Assembly (NCBI GenBank): GCA_030278955.1
Contig: JAOANR010000012.1
Coordinates: forward strand, 29,319,977 to 29,383,976
Source: Hygrophila difformis
Lineage: Eukaryota; Streptophyta; Magnoliopsida; Lamiales; Acanthaceae
Direction: 5' to 3'
Length of the DNA: 64,000 nt
Under the pieces are notes generated by a model. That model saw nothing but the letters and a program-made list of their open reading frames with translations, made no database searches and was not told the DNA's origin. Shown in pieces: positions 43,280 through 53,224 of this stretch (positions are counted from its first letter, which is position 1; each line of letters begins with the position of its first letter). The position numbers and the translations under genes were made by a program.

Positions 43280-44674
43280 CTAATAATCCATTCTTCTGGC
43301 AATAATTAAATATTTCATCCATCTGAGATAAATCGAAAGAATAAAACCTCTGCAATTCGTCCCTGACTTCTCCTTCTTTCTCCTTGCCTCTAACTGGCCG
43401 AAGGGCTGGACATGTCATAGGCTTCTTTATTACCAATTCAGCCCTTGCAACTTCGACTAAGGCAGGAACGTCGTCCACATTATATTCTTCTCCAATTTCA
43501 CACCTATCCAGAGACTCTGCAAATGATGCAGCCGACTGGATAGGCTGTGATCTCCCACTTTGACTCCGGCTTGATTTAAAAGTTGCTTGTTCCGCTAAGT
43601 AAGTTTCCATTCTTATGGCTTCGGCCGTTAATTCGGCCACAGTCCTCTGTCTTGTGACCATCAATCTGTCTTTGATGGCGAACTTCAGATTCTGCTTCAG
43701 AATTTGGATATATTCATGCTCTGGCAGCATCGTCTTCATTTGAGCTTTGACGGCGCAAAATCATTCTATGAATTCAGTGACTGATTCAGCCGCCTTCTGC
43801 TTGGTTGACGTTAGATCGACCACAGATACTTCAGGACTGGTGTTGTAAAATCGGTCATGAAATAACCGCTCCATTTCGGCCCAAGTGTTGACTGATACTG
43901 CGGGCAAATTAATATACCACTCAAATGCTGGACCAGTGAGCGACAAGCTGAACAATATCAACTTGTGAAAATTTTGTGCTATTCTGGTGCATTGAGCTGT
44001 AAATCGGCCAATATGTTCTATTGTTGATCGACCGACTTCTTCTGAGAACGTGTTAAAATCAGGAACCTTCACTCCTCTGGGCAGTGGATACTGCTCTTCT
44101 ATATAGTCAGGATAAGGCTTCCTATACATCGGCCTGTTCTTCTGGCCGATGAGATTCCCAAACTGTGTACGAATGATCTTAGCTATAAGCTCTCTATCAA
44201 CCAATTGCGGCGGATTCGGCTGCGGTGGTAGATATTGTTGTTGTACCACTGGAGCAGGCGGTTGTACTACTGGTTGAGGCGGTTGATTTTGCTGCTGATC
44301 GTACCTCTGTTGAGGAGAGACGAAAGGCCGTGACCCCTGCCCTCCTAGCGGCCTATAGGCCTGCTGTTGAAAATTATGAGGATTTTGCATCACCGGTGGT
44401 GGATTTTGCGCCACCTGTGCATTCTATGTTCCCATCGGATACATGTTCCTCGCTAATTCGGCTCTAAACATTGTTGGCATTGCTGCAAGTATATTACCAT
44501 CTATCTGCCGAACCGAATTTGTAACCGCCGCTTCCACCATAAACTGGACCTGATCTCGGAATCGCGGGGTTAGATCGTCATGCGGAAACTCCTGATTGTG
44601 GAAGTTTGATGGTCCGGGGAATCCTGGAGGGAATTCGCCTGGTTCTCCTGTGCGCTCTTCCTGAATCGGTGACA
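43280..44674 (-). pseudogene. gag: Element G gag, central part
   Basis: The minus-strand frame contains a Pro/Gln-rich region (MQNPHNFQQQAYRPLGGQGS), then the Tat gag core (VKVPDFNTFSEEVGRSTIEHIGRF, FEWYINLPAVSVNTWAEMERLFHDRFY) and a following helical segment (RLMVTRQRTVAELTAEAIRME). TAG at 44424-44426 and TGA at 43761-43763 interrupt the same frame and are each one transition from Gln and Arg. It is flanked by the solo LTR on its 5' side and by F on its 3' side. Confidence 0.9.
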
Positions 44675-46275
44675 AATCGTGTAACACCCCCATTTTCCCT
44701 AAAAATGCAGCGGAAGAAAAGAGCGGGAACAATGGGTGGGGTGCTACCGCCACGTATTACGGACCGCCCGAAATACGCTAAGGCTAGAATAAAAACTGCA
44801 GCTGAATGTATATGCTAACCACGTTCCAGACAAGCTAGCATATAATTCGCAAAGAAGCTTATATACTGTTAAAAGTATAAATAAGCTTAATACGTTTGGT
44901 TATATAACCAAAATGGAGGAGCATTCCTCAAATGAGCTCAATGGTAATAATAATGGAATAAATCCATGGAAGCTTTGATTTAAAAAAGGGGTTGTCTATT
45001 TCATATTCAAAAATACTGTTAAACGCGTAATGCATTGTTTAAAACAGTAGGGCACAATATTTTCATTAATTGGATAGAACCCAAATATTTGTTTATGCTC
45101 GATAAATCACTATCTATGCCAAGTAATAGCTTTTTATCCCAACAAGGGGGTTTTAAAATATACATAATACCCCCAAACCGTGCCCGTTCAGATGATGCCT
45201 TGCAGATCTCAAAACCTGAAAGGAAATGGTGAAAAGTGTAGAGTCAGCGAAAACAATCGTTGAGTAAGTAGACGTTTACTCCCGGAAGAGATAGGGTAGC
45301 AGAAACAATTTAAAAACAACAGTTATGGTAATGGTATGCTAAAATGAGAATTTATTTAAGCACAGACAAAATCCATATAAATCTAAACCCGGGAAAAGAC
45401 AATATGACACTATGCGTTACCGAGAAATAAATTTCCCAGCCAACATGATGTGCAAGTTCCCCATTGTAGGGCCCAAATCTCACATACATTCAAGGGTTGT
45501 GGTGGAGGTAAGAAATTTCCTCAACCACATGGAATCAGGTAGGTGGCGTCGGATCAACGTCCCCAAATAGCTTTGAACTGCACACATCCGGGGGTCGAAA
45601 AGCCCCGGATAGCTTTGAACTGCACACATCCGGCGGAGGTGATCCGACCCAGTACTCAGACCCACCCCATAACAATGGTACCAAAATACATCCGATTTAT
45701 TCCAGAAATTAAATAAGCACAGTAAAAGAGCATACCAATATTCCAAAAGCAGTAGGGAGCAATAAGCATAACTTTAAAACATAATAAATCGGTATTTAAA
45801 AATTATGCTTAAGCTAAAAATAAATTTGGGCTTACTCCAAAGAGTAAAAATCTACTTACAGTCACTGTGGATGGAATGGACACGACACACGCACGGCCTA
45901 CGAGCAGATATTCCCTTACAGCTATTTGACTAGCAAAATTTAAATATTCGCTTAGTATGCTATAATAATATCTAAATAGAAATAATAACCATAAATTTCC
46001 AACTTAATAAATCTTACCCGAGCACTATCACGAACTAGTTATCTATAATAACTCTTTCCGTGCTCTAATACTCATTTGGAACAAGCAGCAAAATCTCACT
46101 TGAAATTCCGACTACTAAAAAAAATATATTTCTAACCATGCTACTAAAAGTCCTAAAATACTACGGAGTACTAAGATAAACTAAGCAATGCGAATAGGAA
46201 GGAGAAGAAAAAGAAATTGGGGCTGAATGATGAAATGGCATGAGAAAAGAAAAAAAAAATGGGGGATCGAGAGGG

Positions 46276-46283
46276 TATTTATA
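46276..46283 (-). promoter_or_regulatory. Probable TATA box of the solo LTR
   Basis: TATAAATA on the minus strand in GGGGTTATAAATACCC context, about 2.0 kb from the LTR's 5' end, downstream of the GC-rich block as in element E. Confidence 0.5.
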
Positions 46284-46559
46284 ACCCCACGGATACCATC
46301 CTTTTATCCGGATAAAATTTTCATCATTCCCTTTATCCCACATATGCCAAGAGGAATTAAATGCCCATCAGCTTTACCCAAAAACAACGCTGAGCACTGC
46401 TTTCCCTCTTTCCTCTTACTCGGCCTGTCCTCCTTTCTCTTTACCAACTCTTTCAGTCAACTTTCTCTGTATGGAATTAATTTGTCTCCACCTCCACCTC
46501 ATGCAGAACACAGCCATCCCCCCCTCTTTTCTTTTTTTTATCTTTTTGTTTCTTTTGCT

Positions 46560-47230
46560 CTCCCTCTTGGAGAATCTCCGGCCGGCACAATGGAGGCGGC
46601 GACGGCAGGCTCGGCGGCGGCAGCGGGCATCGACCCTCTTCCCCTTCCCCTTCTTCTCTTTCTCTCCTCCTCTCCTCACCTTTTTCCATTCTTTTTATTT
46701 TTTTATATTTTTCTGTGTATGGTTTGGTTTTGCTCTGGTTTTCTATTTTGGATCTAAGGATGGAGGGAAGGTTTGTGGTGGTGGGAAGGGGCGGCGTGGC
46801 ATGGGCCGGCGATGGTGTTGGTGACAGTAGCTCGGGTGGCGGCGACACGTAAGTCCCGGCGGCCCTCTCCCTCCCTTCTCTTCTCTCTTGTTTCCTCTTA
46901 GCCATTTCTCTCCCCTTTTCTTGTTTTGGTTTTTGATTTGTTGTTGTTTAGATCGAGGAGGAGAATCGGTGGTGGTGGTGGTTTGGTGTCGGCGGCCGCG
47001 GGTGGTGGTGGCGATGCGGCGGTCGTGGCTGTGGTGGTGTTGGTTTTAATGTTTGTGATTTGAGGATGGTGGTGACGATCCGCGGTGGTGGTTGCGGATT
47101 TGAGGGTTGGAGATGGCCGGGCAAGGGTTGGAGGCTGGCGGAGATGTCGCCGGCGGGCCGGCGGCGGCGGTGGCGGCGCCGGAGGGTGGCAGCGGCGGCA
47201 GCAGACTTTAGTTTAGGGTTAGGGTTTTGT
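46560..47230. other. GC-rich block in the solo LTR
   Basis: GGCGG/GGTGG-rich on the plus strand, edged at 47214-47229 by TTAGGGTTAGGGTTT. On the LTR's own strand the order is CCCTAAACC motifs, CCGGCG-rich block, pyrimidine/purine tract, then TATA, the same order as in element E. Open frames here are compositional. Confidence 0.6.
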
Positions 47231-48282
47231 TCTATTGGGCTTAGGGTTGGGCCAAGGGGGTTATGGGCCAGACTTAATTTAATTGGTGTGTTGGATCCAA
47301 TTTAAATTATTAGTTTATGGACTCGAATTACACTATCTTATGGACATAATTATCTTAATCTATTTAAATTACTGACTTAATTAATCTTTTAATGACTTAA
47401 TTTTATAATTCATCTAATAATAATACGTATTATTATGAAAATTAATCTAAGCCTCCAATACCTTGTATCTAAATTTTATTGATGGATTTAAAATTCCCAT
47501 AGGCCAATTTGTTCATTTTGGATAGGATAAGTCTTTAAATCTAAATTATAAGGACTATAATTTAATCCATGCTTAATATTACTTACTTCAACACTTGTAA
47601 TTAATTTAATGGATTAAATTATTTATTAAATTGCCACCATTAGCAAAATTACTCAAAACATCTAATTCCTTAATCCTGGTAATTTTGTCGATTATCATTT
47701 GGTCAATTGTTAACTTCTTAACCTAATTGTCCAAGTATTTTAAACAAGTCGATCTTAGGGTTAATCCTATAATTTAATCCATCCTTTAATTAATATTAAA
47801 TTGCATTTTTTTCGAATAAAATTTTATGGACTTACAATAGTTCAAATTTTGCTAATTGGACAATTTATTAATAAGAGGGGTCATCCTTGATTTTCATAAA
47901 TTAATTGGCTAAGTATTTTATTTTATTTTTATTTTTATTTTATTTAATCCTATTGATTCATTGTTAACATAGGAGCCAATATTATTTAATCTAACACTTA
48001 TATGTTTCTGGATCTTGAAAATTAGAAAATTAAAATAAAAAAAAAAAGATTCTAACACTTATATGTTAAATGTTTCTAGCGTCCGCCCACTATGCGGTTA
48101 GAATTTAATTTGCGCTAAATTGTAGGTAGTGGCTAGTTAATTTATACTAAATCCGATTGAATAGTCGTTGTTTTGAAAACATATTGTGCTTTCATAAAAG
48201 AAAAATCTAAATTTTTACGGGAAATTTAGAATATTTATTTATTTAAATTTAAATTTTGTTTAAATTTTAATAGGGTGTTATA

Positions 48283-48337
48283 AATCGGTCCTTGCCGCCG
48301 TATTAACCGCCGGAGTTGCATGTGTCTCAAATGGCAT
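48283..48337 (-). pseudogene. gag: Element G gag, N-terminus
   Basis: ATG at 48337-48335 begins MPFETHATPAVNTAARTD and joins in frame to the segment at 44674 and below (LSPIQEERTGEPGEF) once the solo LTR is removed. The ATG lies six bases after the primer site, as short leaders in Tat elements allow. Confidence 0.8.
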
Positions 48338-48342
48338 TGTGA

Positions 48343-48360
48343 GTCCCACTGGGCGTGCCA
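48343..48360 (-). other. Primer-binding site of element G
   Basis: TGGCACGCCCAGTGGGAC on the minus strand, one base inside the LTR, identical to that of element F. Confidence 0.85.
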
Positions 48361-48361
48361 C

Positions 48362-49043
48362 TGTTTGGCTAGCGTCGAGCCAAGGACCTTTTTCTCCTCA
48401 AGGGAGGCTACCGAAAAAGGATCAAACCGATTACGGGTCTGGATTTACAATAATGCGCCCAAACTTGACTAAATACGGCCAAACTTAACTGAATATTCAT
48501 TGGAATTATAATGACAAAATGGATATAATGGAAAATCTACCAGTTGTTAAGAAACAACGGCCGATTCACCGGAAAAATAGAACCAAACTCTCGGTTGTTC
48601 AGAAACAACGGTGGACTTGGAAAAGTAACCGCTACAAACTAAGCTATAGTCTAGGAAACCTGTTTAAAGGAAAGCTGTAAAAAAAACATTAAAGATACAA
48701 AGAATTGAAATTTGCATAAAGAAATTTTAGGGTGAATTGGTCTCTTTTGATTATGTGCATGGCATCCCCTATTTATAGCCGGAGTTCTGCTAACCGCTCT
48801 CCGACCGATTCCTCCGAGTCGATCTTTCGCGTTTCCTTTATCGGCTATCTTCACTCGGCTTCGGCCGATAATTCTTGTTCTTGGGGACCTTCCTTCGCCT
48901 GGATTCTCGTTTGGTCCCAGTCGTCCATCTTTAGTCTCTCGGCCTAATCAATTCTAAGTCCATCTTCCTTTTAAACTCTTTTTGACCCATTTTTATATGG
49001 CACAATCAATTTTTCGCGGCCCACTACCCTTATGGCCCCAACA
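48362..49043 (-). repeat. Element G 5' LTR (682 bp)
   Basis: TGTTTGGCTAGCG ... GGCCCCAACA on the plus strand, hence TG...CA both ways. Its inner edge abuts the primer site. It contains a TATA box. The next five bases, ATAAT at 49044-49048, are the presumed target duplication, whose partner is off-window. Confidence 0.82.
48766..48780 (-). promoter_or_regulatory. TATA box of element G
   Basis: GGCTATAAATAGGGG on the minus strand, in the expected middle part of the LTR. Confidence 0.7.
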
Positions 49044-49048
49044 ATAAT

Positions 49049-49542
49049 ATAATACAAATTTTGGTTAGTACTTTTAACGATGCTTTTTAAAGCCACATGT
49101 TATGGTTTAGGCAACAAGCAATCAGCACAAGGTGGCAAATATTTTTGAGCATAAATCGAGTAAGTATAATATTCAATTTCGTTCCAAATATACCCCTTAG
49201 GAATTCATCAAATAAATAAATAAATCCAACTACCATTGCTTCAATTATTTGAGTAGTTGAACAAAAAAAATGAACTTGAACTTTGAAAGTGATTCTCGAC
49301 TGTCAAGATATAGGGTGGCTGTTAGGGTACATATAATTGTGGCGGCATGCTGCTATTAGCTTTAAGCCATTGATTATAATTTTAAAAGTTGAACGGTCAA
49401 GATCATCATATACTTTATTATTATTGTTATTATTATTATTATTAAACATCAACAATCGAGTGTCGAATAAATTAGATATAAAATGTTGGTGGAGAATTGA
49501 AACCCAATCATCATATACTTAATAATTAAACATAAATTTGTA
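49049..49542. other. Intergenic flank, no gene seen
   Basis: AT-rich unique sequence right of element G. It includes a (TTA)n microsatellite at about 49418-49444. Confidence 0.5.
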
Positions 49543-49544
49543 TA

Positions 49545-49803
49545 CTCTCTCCGTCCCATTTAACTTGTCTTATTTGACTTTGCACACAATCCAATACACT
49601 TTTTCAATAGTTAATATCTCAAAATATGTATAATGAAAAATTATGTAAATTATATATTCTAAAACTACTTGATCATACGATTCTAACAAGACCCAACTTG
49701 ATTATTTATTTCCAAATATATACTTGCAATAAAAATGCGTCAAAGTTGAATAATAAACAATGCCAAAAAGTCAAACATGACATGTTATGTGGGATGGAGG
49801 GAG
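49545..49803. mobile_element. Stowaway-type MITE (259 bp)
   Basis: Termini CTCTCTCCGTCCCATTTAAC and, inverted, CTCCCTCCATCCCACATAAC, flanked by TA on both sides (49543-49544, 49804-49805). This end sequence and the TA duplication define the Tc1/Mariner-derived Stowaway group. Confidence 0.9.
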
Positions 49804-49903
49804 TAACCGTTCATTGTTGCCGGCCATGTATTTTATGAAAAATTCAAATTGGGCCGTGTTATTGATCACTGAATTATCATCTTTAATTAAATTATAAGTA
49901 CCA

Positions 49904-50020
49904 AACTCAGTTGGCCTGAGTGGTATAGGGTTCTGGCAGCTTAAGCAAAGGTCTTGGGCTCGAGTCTTTGTATATATAAAATTCTGTTGTGGAAGAGGAA
50001 ACCCTTTAATGCCCATTTAA
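49904..50020 (+). mobile_element. Possible tRNA-derived SINE
   Basis: Contains an A-box-like TTGGCCTGAGTGG at about 49911-49923 and a B-box-like GGGCTCGAGTC at 49956-49966 at the spacing of an RNA polymerase III promoter. No clear tail or target duplication was found, so it is tentative. Confidence 0.5.
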
Positions 50021-50165
50021 ATTTAAATAGTTTTGAATAATGATGTTTAGTGATAGAGTTAAAATTTTGAGCTTAGAGTTTGAAAAGCTAAATATTAGGG
50101 AGAGAAGCATTCAAAGTTAAAATTTGTATATACAGTACTATATTAGTATATACCCTAAAAGCTAA

Positions 50166-51297
50166 GGCCATCTCCAGCGGCTCCTGGAAAATAAGGGGAA
50201 ATGGCAAAATAGAGGTGACCACTTCTCCAACAACAACTGGAAACGCTAGACTGGTCTGTAGTTTTCCAGTTTTGTGAACAGTGCCCGGCATATCTGCCCT
50301 TACACTGTTCACAGAGGCATTCACTGTTTGCTGGCTTTTTTTTCTTTTTCTTTTTTTTTTCTTTTTTTTCTTTTTCTTTCTTTTTTCCTCTTGTCATTTT
50401 ATTTGATTTGTAATAAGTTTATATATTTGGGAATAAGTTTTTACTCTTTATGTGTAATTTTTTTATTTTCAACTTCAAGTAAATAATAAAATAAATGTGT
50501 GCGTTTTTTTAAGTAAACATTAACACCTATGTGTCGGCAAAGGTGTGTGTGAGCCCAAACTACATAAATTATAAAGGGGATAAACTGGAGGAATAGGGAC
50601 CAAGTGGAAATCAAACCCCCAACCTATGGTTGGAAGACATGAAATATGACCACTTAGGTCAAATCTCATTCCCAAAATAAATGTGTGTTTTGATTATTAA
50701 GTAATTTTTTCAAGTTCAAAATATTTATAGTTGTTCAAAGTAGATCAAAACTGTTACAAAATACATGAGCTCACACAACCTCTTTCCCAGTCTGTATAAA
50801 CTGTGCAGCAAAAAAAATGCTGCAAAATTTTAAAATGTTTGGTTGAATTATAAAAACATTGCATTAATATAGAATTGTAATGCTTTGATTGGTCATTTAT
50901 GGGAAGAAATTTCAAATTCTTAGACTATTGTATTGTCAATTTTATATTGTGTATTAAATAAATTTTTGGTTTCCATTCTATCACTTCCATTTTGAATATT
51001 GATTACATTATATTTTCTTATAAAAAATAACTTAAAATAATTAAAAATTAAATAAAAGAAGTAAAAAATATATTTTAATAAAATTTTAATATAATAGAAG
51101 TATATATTTAAATATATAAAATATATTAGTTAAATAGATAAAAATTAAATGAATAGTAAAAAGAATCAAAATAGAATATTTTTAAATAAAGGAAAATTTA
51201 GGTTTGATTGTTGGAGATGAAAAGTGAAAAACTATAAACTGGACTGGAAAATAGAGTAGAGTTGACTGGAAAATAGAGTTTATTGCTGGATATGGCC
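50166..51297. mobile_element. Tourist-like (PIF/Harbinger) MITE, 1.1 kb, carrying a SINE
   Basis: Inverted termini GGCCATCTCCAGC and GGCCATATCCAGC, flanked by TAA on both sides (50163-50165, 51298-51300), the target preference of PIF/Harbinger elements. It is non-coding. Words such as CTGGAAAATA recur near both ends. Bases 50502-50687 are a nested SINE and its duplication, so the MITE itself is about 0.95 kb. Confidence 0.85.
50502..50673 (-). mobile_element. SINE copy 1, inside the Tourist-like MITE
   Basis: About 170 bp, closely related to the copy at 60885-61053. Flanked by a 14-base duplication AAAATAAATGTGTG at 50488-50501 and 50674-50687. On the minus strand it runs from a degenerate A/B-box region to ...GTGTTAATGTTTACTT and an A tail. 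The B box is decayed (GGTTTGATTTCC). Confidence 0.85.
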
Positions 51298-51300
51298 TAA

Positions 51301-52105
51301 ACCCTGAAACGCTAGCGGTTTTACCAAATGCCGACTAAACTTAAAGCTATATCATTACAGGGAGAAAAAAAAAAGTTCAATTTTGCAATGGAAAATTTTC
51401 GTCCTATGAATGGTCAAAATATGGTCAATATAGCTCCCTGATGTCATTTTGCATTTATGCTTCGTTCCATGTAAATTGCTCCTGGTCGTTGTAGTCATGA
51501 ACCATTCCTTGCAAGAAATTCCTTATGGGTCCAAAGCTTGTACAGCAATATCAACATCCAAACACCAACGAGCAACACCTGAAAATATCATGACGTTCAA
51601 AAACAAAAAGCAAAATCTGATTCATTTCAGTTGGCCAACCAATTCATCTGCCTATCAGTTTCTTTCACGGTAAATATGCTCTGTGGACTCACCGTTTCCA
51701 TGATTTATCATGTTCGCAAACTTCCCATAAAATGGGATCATATCCGATACAGTCAATTCGGTTACGGTACAACCCCTTCAAAAGCCTTTAGGTGCAGACA
51801 TTACAAAAAAGACATATCGCATCACAAAACACATATCTGAGCATCACATTTTTGGCATCACACAACACATCTTTCCCAACATACAAAATATATCATTTCA
51901 TACTTCACACAATACAACTCCCACATCACACGCATGTTGGTTGCATGTGCATCCCACATCCATACAGTGGTGAACGCAGAAAAATCTGAATGGTAGGACC
52001 GAAATTTATGTTTTTAACCATAAGTAAACAAAATATTACATATAATTTTGTTCATAAAAATACAAAATATGACAAATTTAATTTTTATCATTTTCCTTAA
52101 TAATA
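51301..52105. other. Intergenic, no gene seen
   Basis: AT-rich unique sequence. Around 51800-51960 CACA/CATCACA words recur. No ORF of interest, promoter or repeat family was recognised. Confidence 0.5.
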
Positions 52106-52256
52106 TACTCCCTCCGTCTCTCATTAATTGAAACTCTTTCCATTTAGGGGTTTTTTAAGTAATTTTAACATTACCTTATTTGGTAAATTTTATATCCTAA
52201 TAGAAATTCTTAATCTTATTTAATTTAATTAATTATTTTTCTTTAATAGAAGAATC

Positions 52257-52918
52257 TGAAGGTCCCTTTTAACCAAGATTCAGTTATCGTCGTTAGCCGT
52301 GTGTTGTAACTTTGTGTTAACGGAAAGCAGTAAAAACACCAAGAATTTGTTGACCCAGTTCGGTCGTGAGACCTACATCTGGGGGATTCCAATCCAGGCG
52401 ATCTAGACTAAGAAGAACCAAAAACTCTACAGACTTCAACCTAGATTCAAACTAGAAACGGACTCAAACACTAGACGAACTATCTAGACGAACACTGTTG
52501 TTAAGACTCCCCCTCAACAACAGTCTGCAGGAACACCTCCTGATCCGTATCTCCAGAATCTCCTTGAATCTGATCTTCTTCGTTCTTCTTCTTTAATCCA
52601 CCTGAATCCTCTTCTCCAGACTTTTACAATAAGCGCATATCAAATACAACTCAAGTTCTTCAATGCATAACAATCTTGAAAAACTTAACTAACTTTCTTG
52701 AAGACTCAAGAACAATGAAAATCTCTCAAGACGTATACACTAAAGATGTAAACAGTGAAAACTCAATCTCCTAAAAATTACAGACTTAATACAACTATAT
52801 ATACAAATCATTAAACCTAGTCGAGTCTGGTAACTGTCGTCGTCAAAGCAAAGTGCCAACACCTGTATCAACATCTCATGAAAAGTACAGGTTATAAAGT
52901 TCAAACATTGTATTAACA
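52257..52918 (-). repeat. Copia 3' LTR (662 bp)
   Basis: TGAAGGTCCC ... TGTATTAACA on the plus strand. It has a TATATATA core near 52795-52803 and matches 60086-60748. Confidence 0.96.
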
Positions 52919-52930
52919 ATCTCCCCCACA
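52919..52930 (-). other. Polypurine tract of the copia element
   Basis: GTGGGGGAGAT on the minus strand directly before the 3' LTR. Confidence 0.85.
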
Positions 52931-53224
52931 TTTCATGGAGATGATGATCCATCAAACAGGTTTCAAACAGTAAATCAAATGAGCACAAGTTAGCACATTC
53001 AAATCAAAATATCACCAATTCAGAATACTAACATTAGCATCATAGACGACAGTTCAAATAAGCACGCAAAAACCAAAACAACATAGCAGATATCATCAAC
53101 AGTTCAAAGTTTTAACAGTCATCCAACATCCAGTCAAAAACATCATAAAGTTCAAAAAGTTTAGAGTTTACCAAACCACCACCACAAACATAGCAGAAAC
53201 CCCAAATTACTCCCCCTTGATGGA

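Larger units (their letters stand above)
44680..48282 (-). mobile_element. Solo LTR, 3.6 kb, of a Tekay-like gypsy
   Basis: Bounded by TGTAACACCCCCA and GGGTGTTATA and flanked by AATCG at 44675-44679 and 48283-48287. Its left ~40 bases resemble the gypsy 1 LTR (TGTAACACCCCCG...CAGCGGAAG), suggesting minus orientation. There is no gag, pol or primer site, and removal restores the G gag frame, so it is a recombined solo LTR. The outer end reads TA rather than CA, a single transition. It includes AT-rich parts, a GC-rich block and a TATA box. Confidence 0.85.
30235..49043 (-). mobile_element. Element G: Tat-lineage gypsy, 5' LTR and gag only, fragmented by three insertions
   Basis: Pieces at 30235-30440, 43280-44679 and 48283-49043 join end to end once the intervening elements are removed, with 5-bp duplications at each junction (CTAAT, AATCG). 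They give 5' LTR, primer site and a gag frame on the minus strand. Pol and the 3' LTR must lie left of the window, beyond gypsy 2. The primer site is identical to that of element F. Confidence 0.88.

Noticed and set aside
46227..47305. Open frames over the GC-rich part of the solo LTR
   Set aside because: Low-complexity Ser/Phe or Arg/Gly strings inside an LTR, with no conserved motif.
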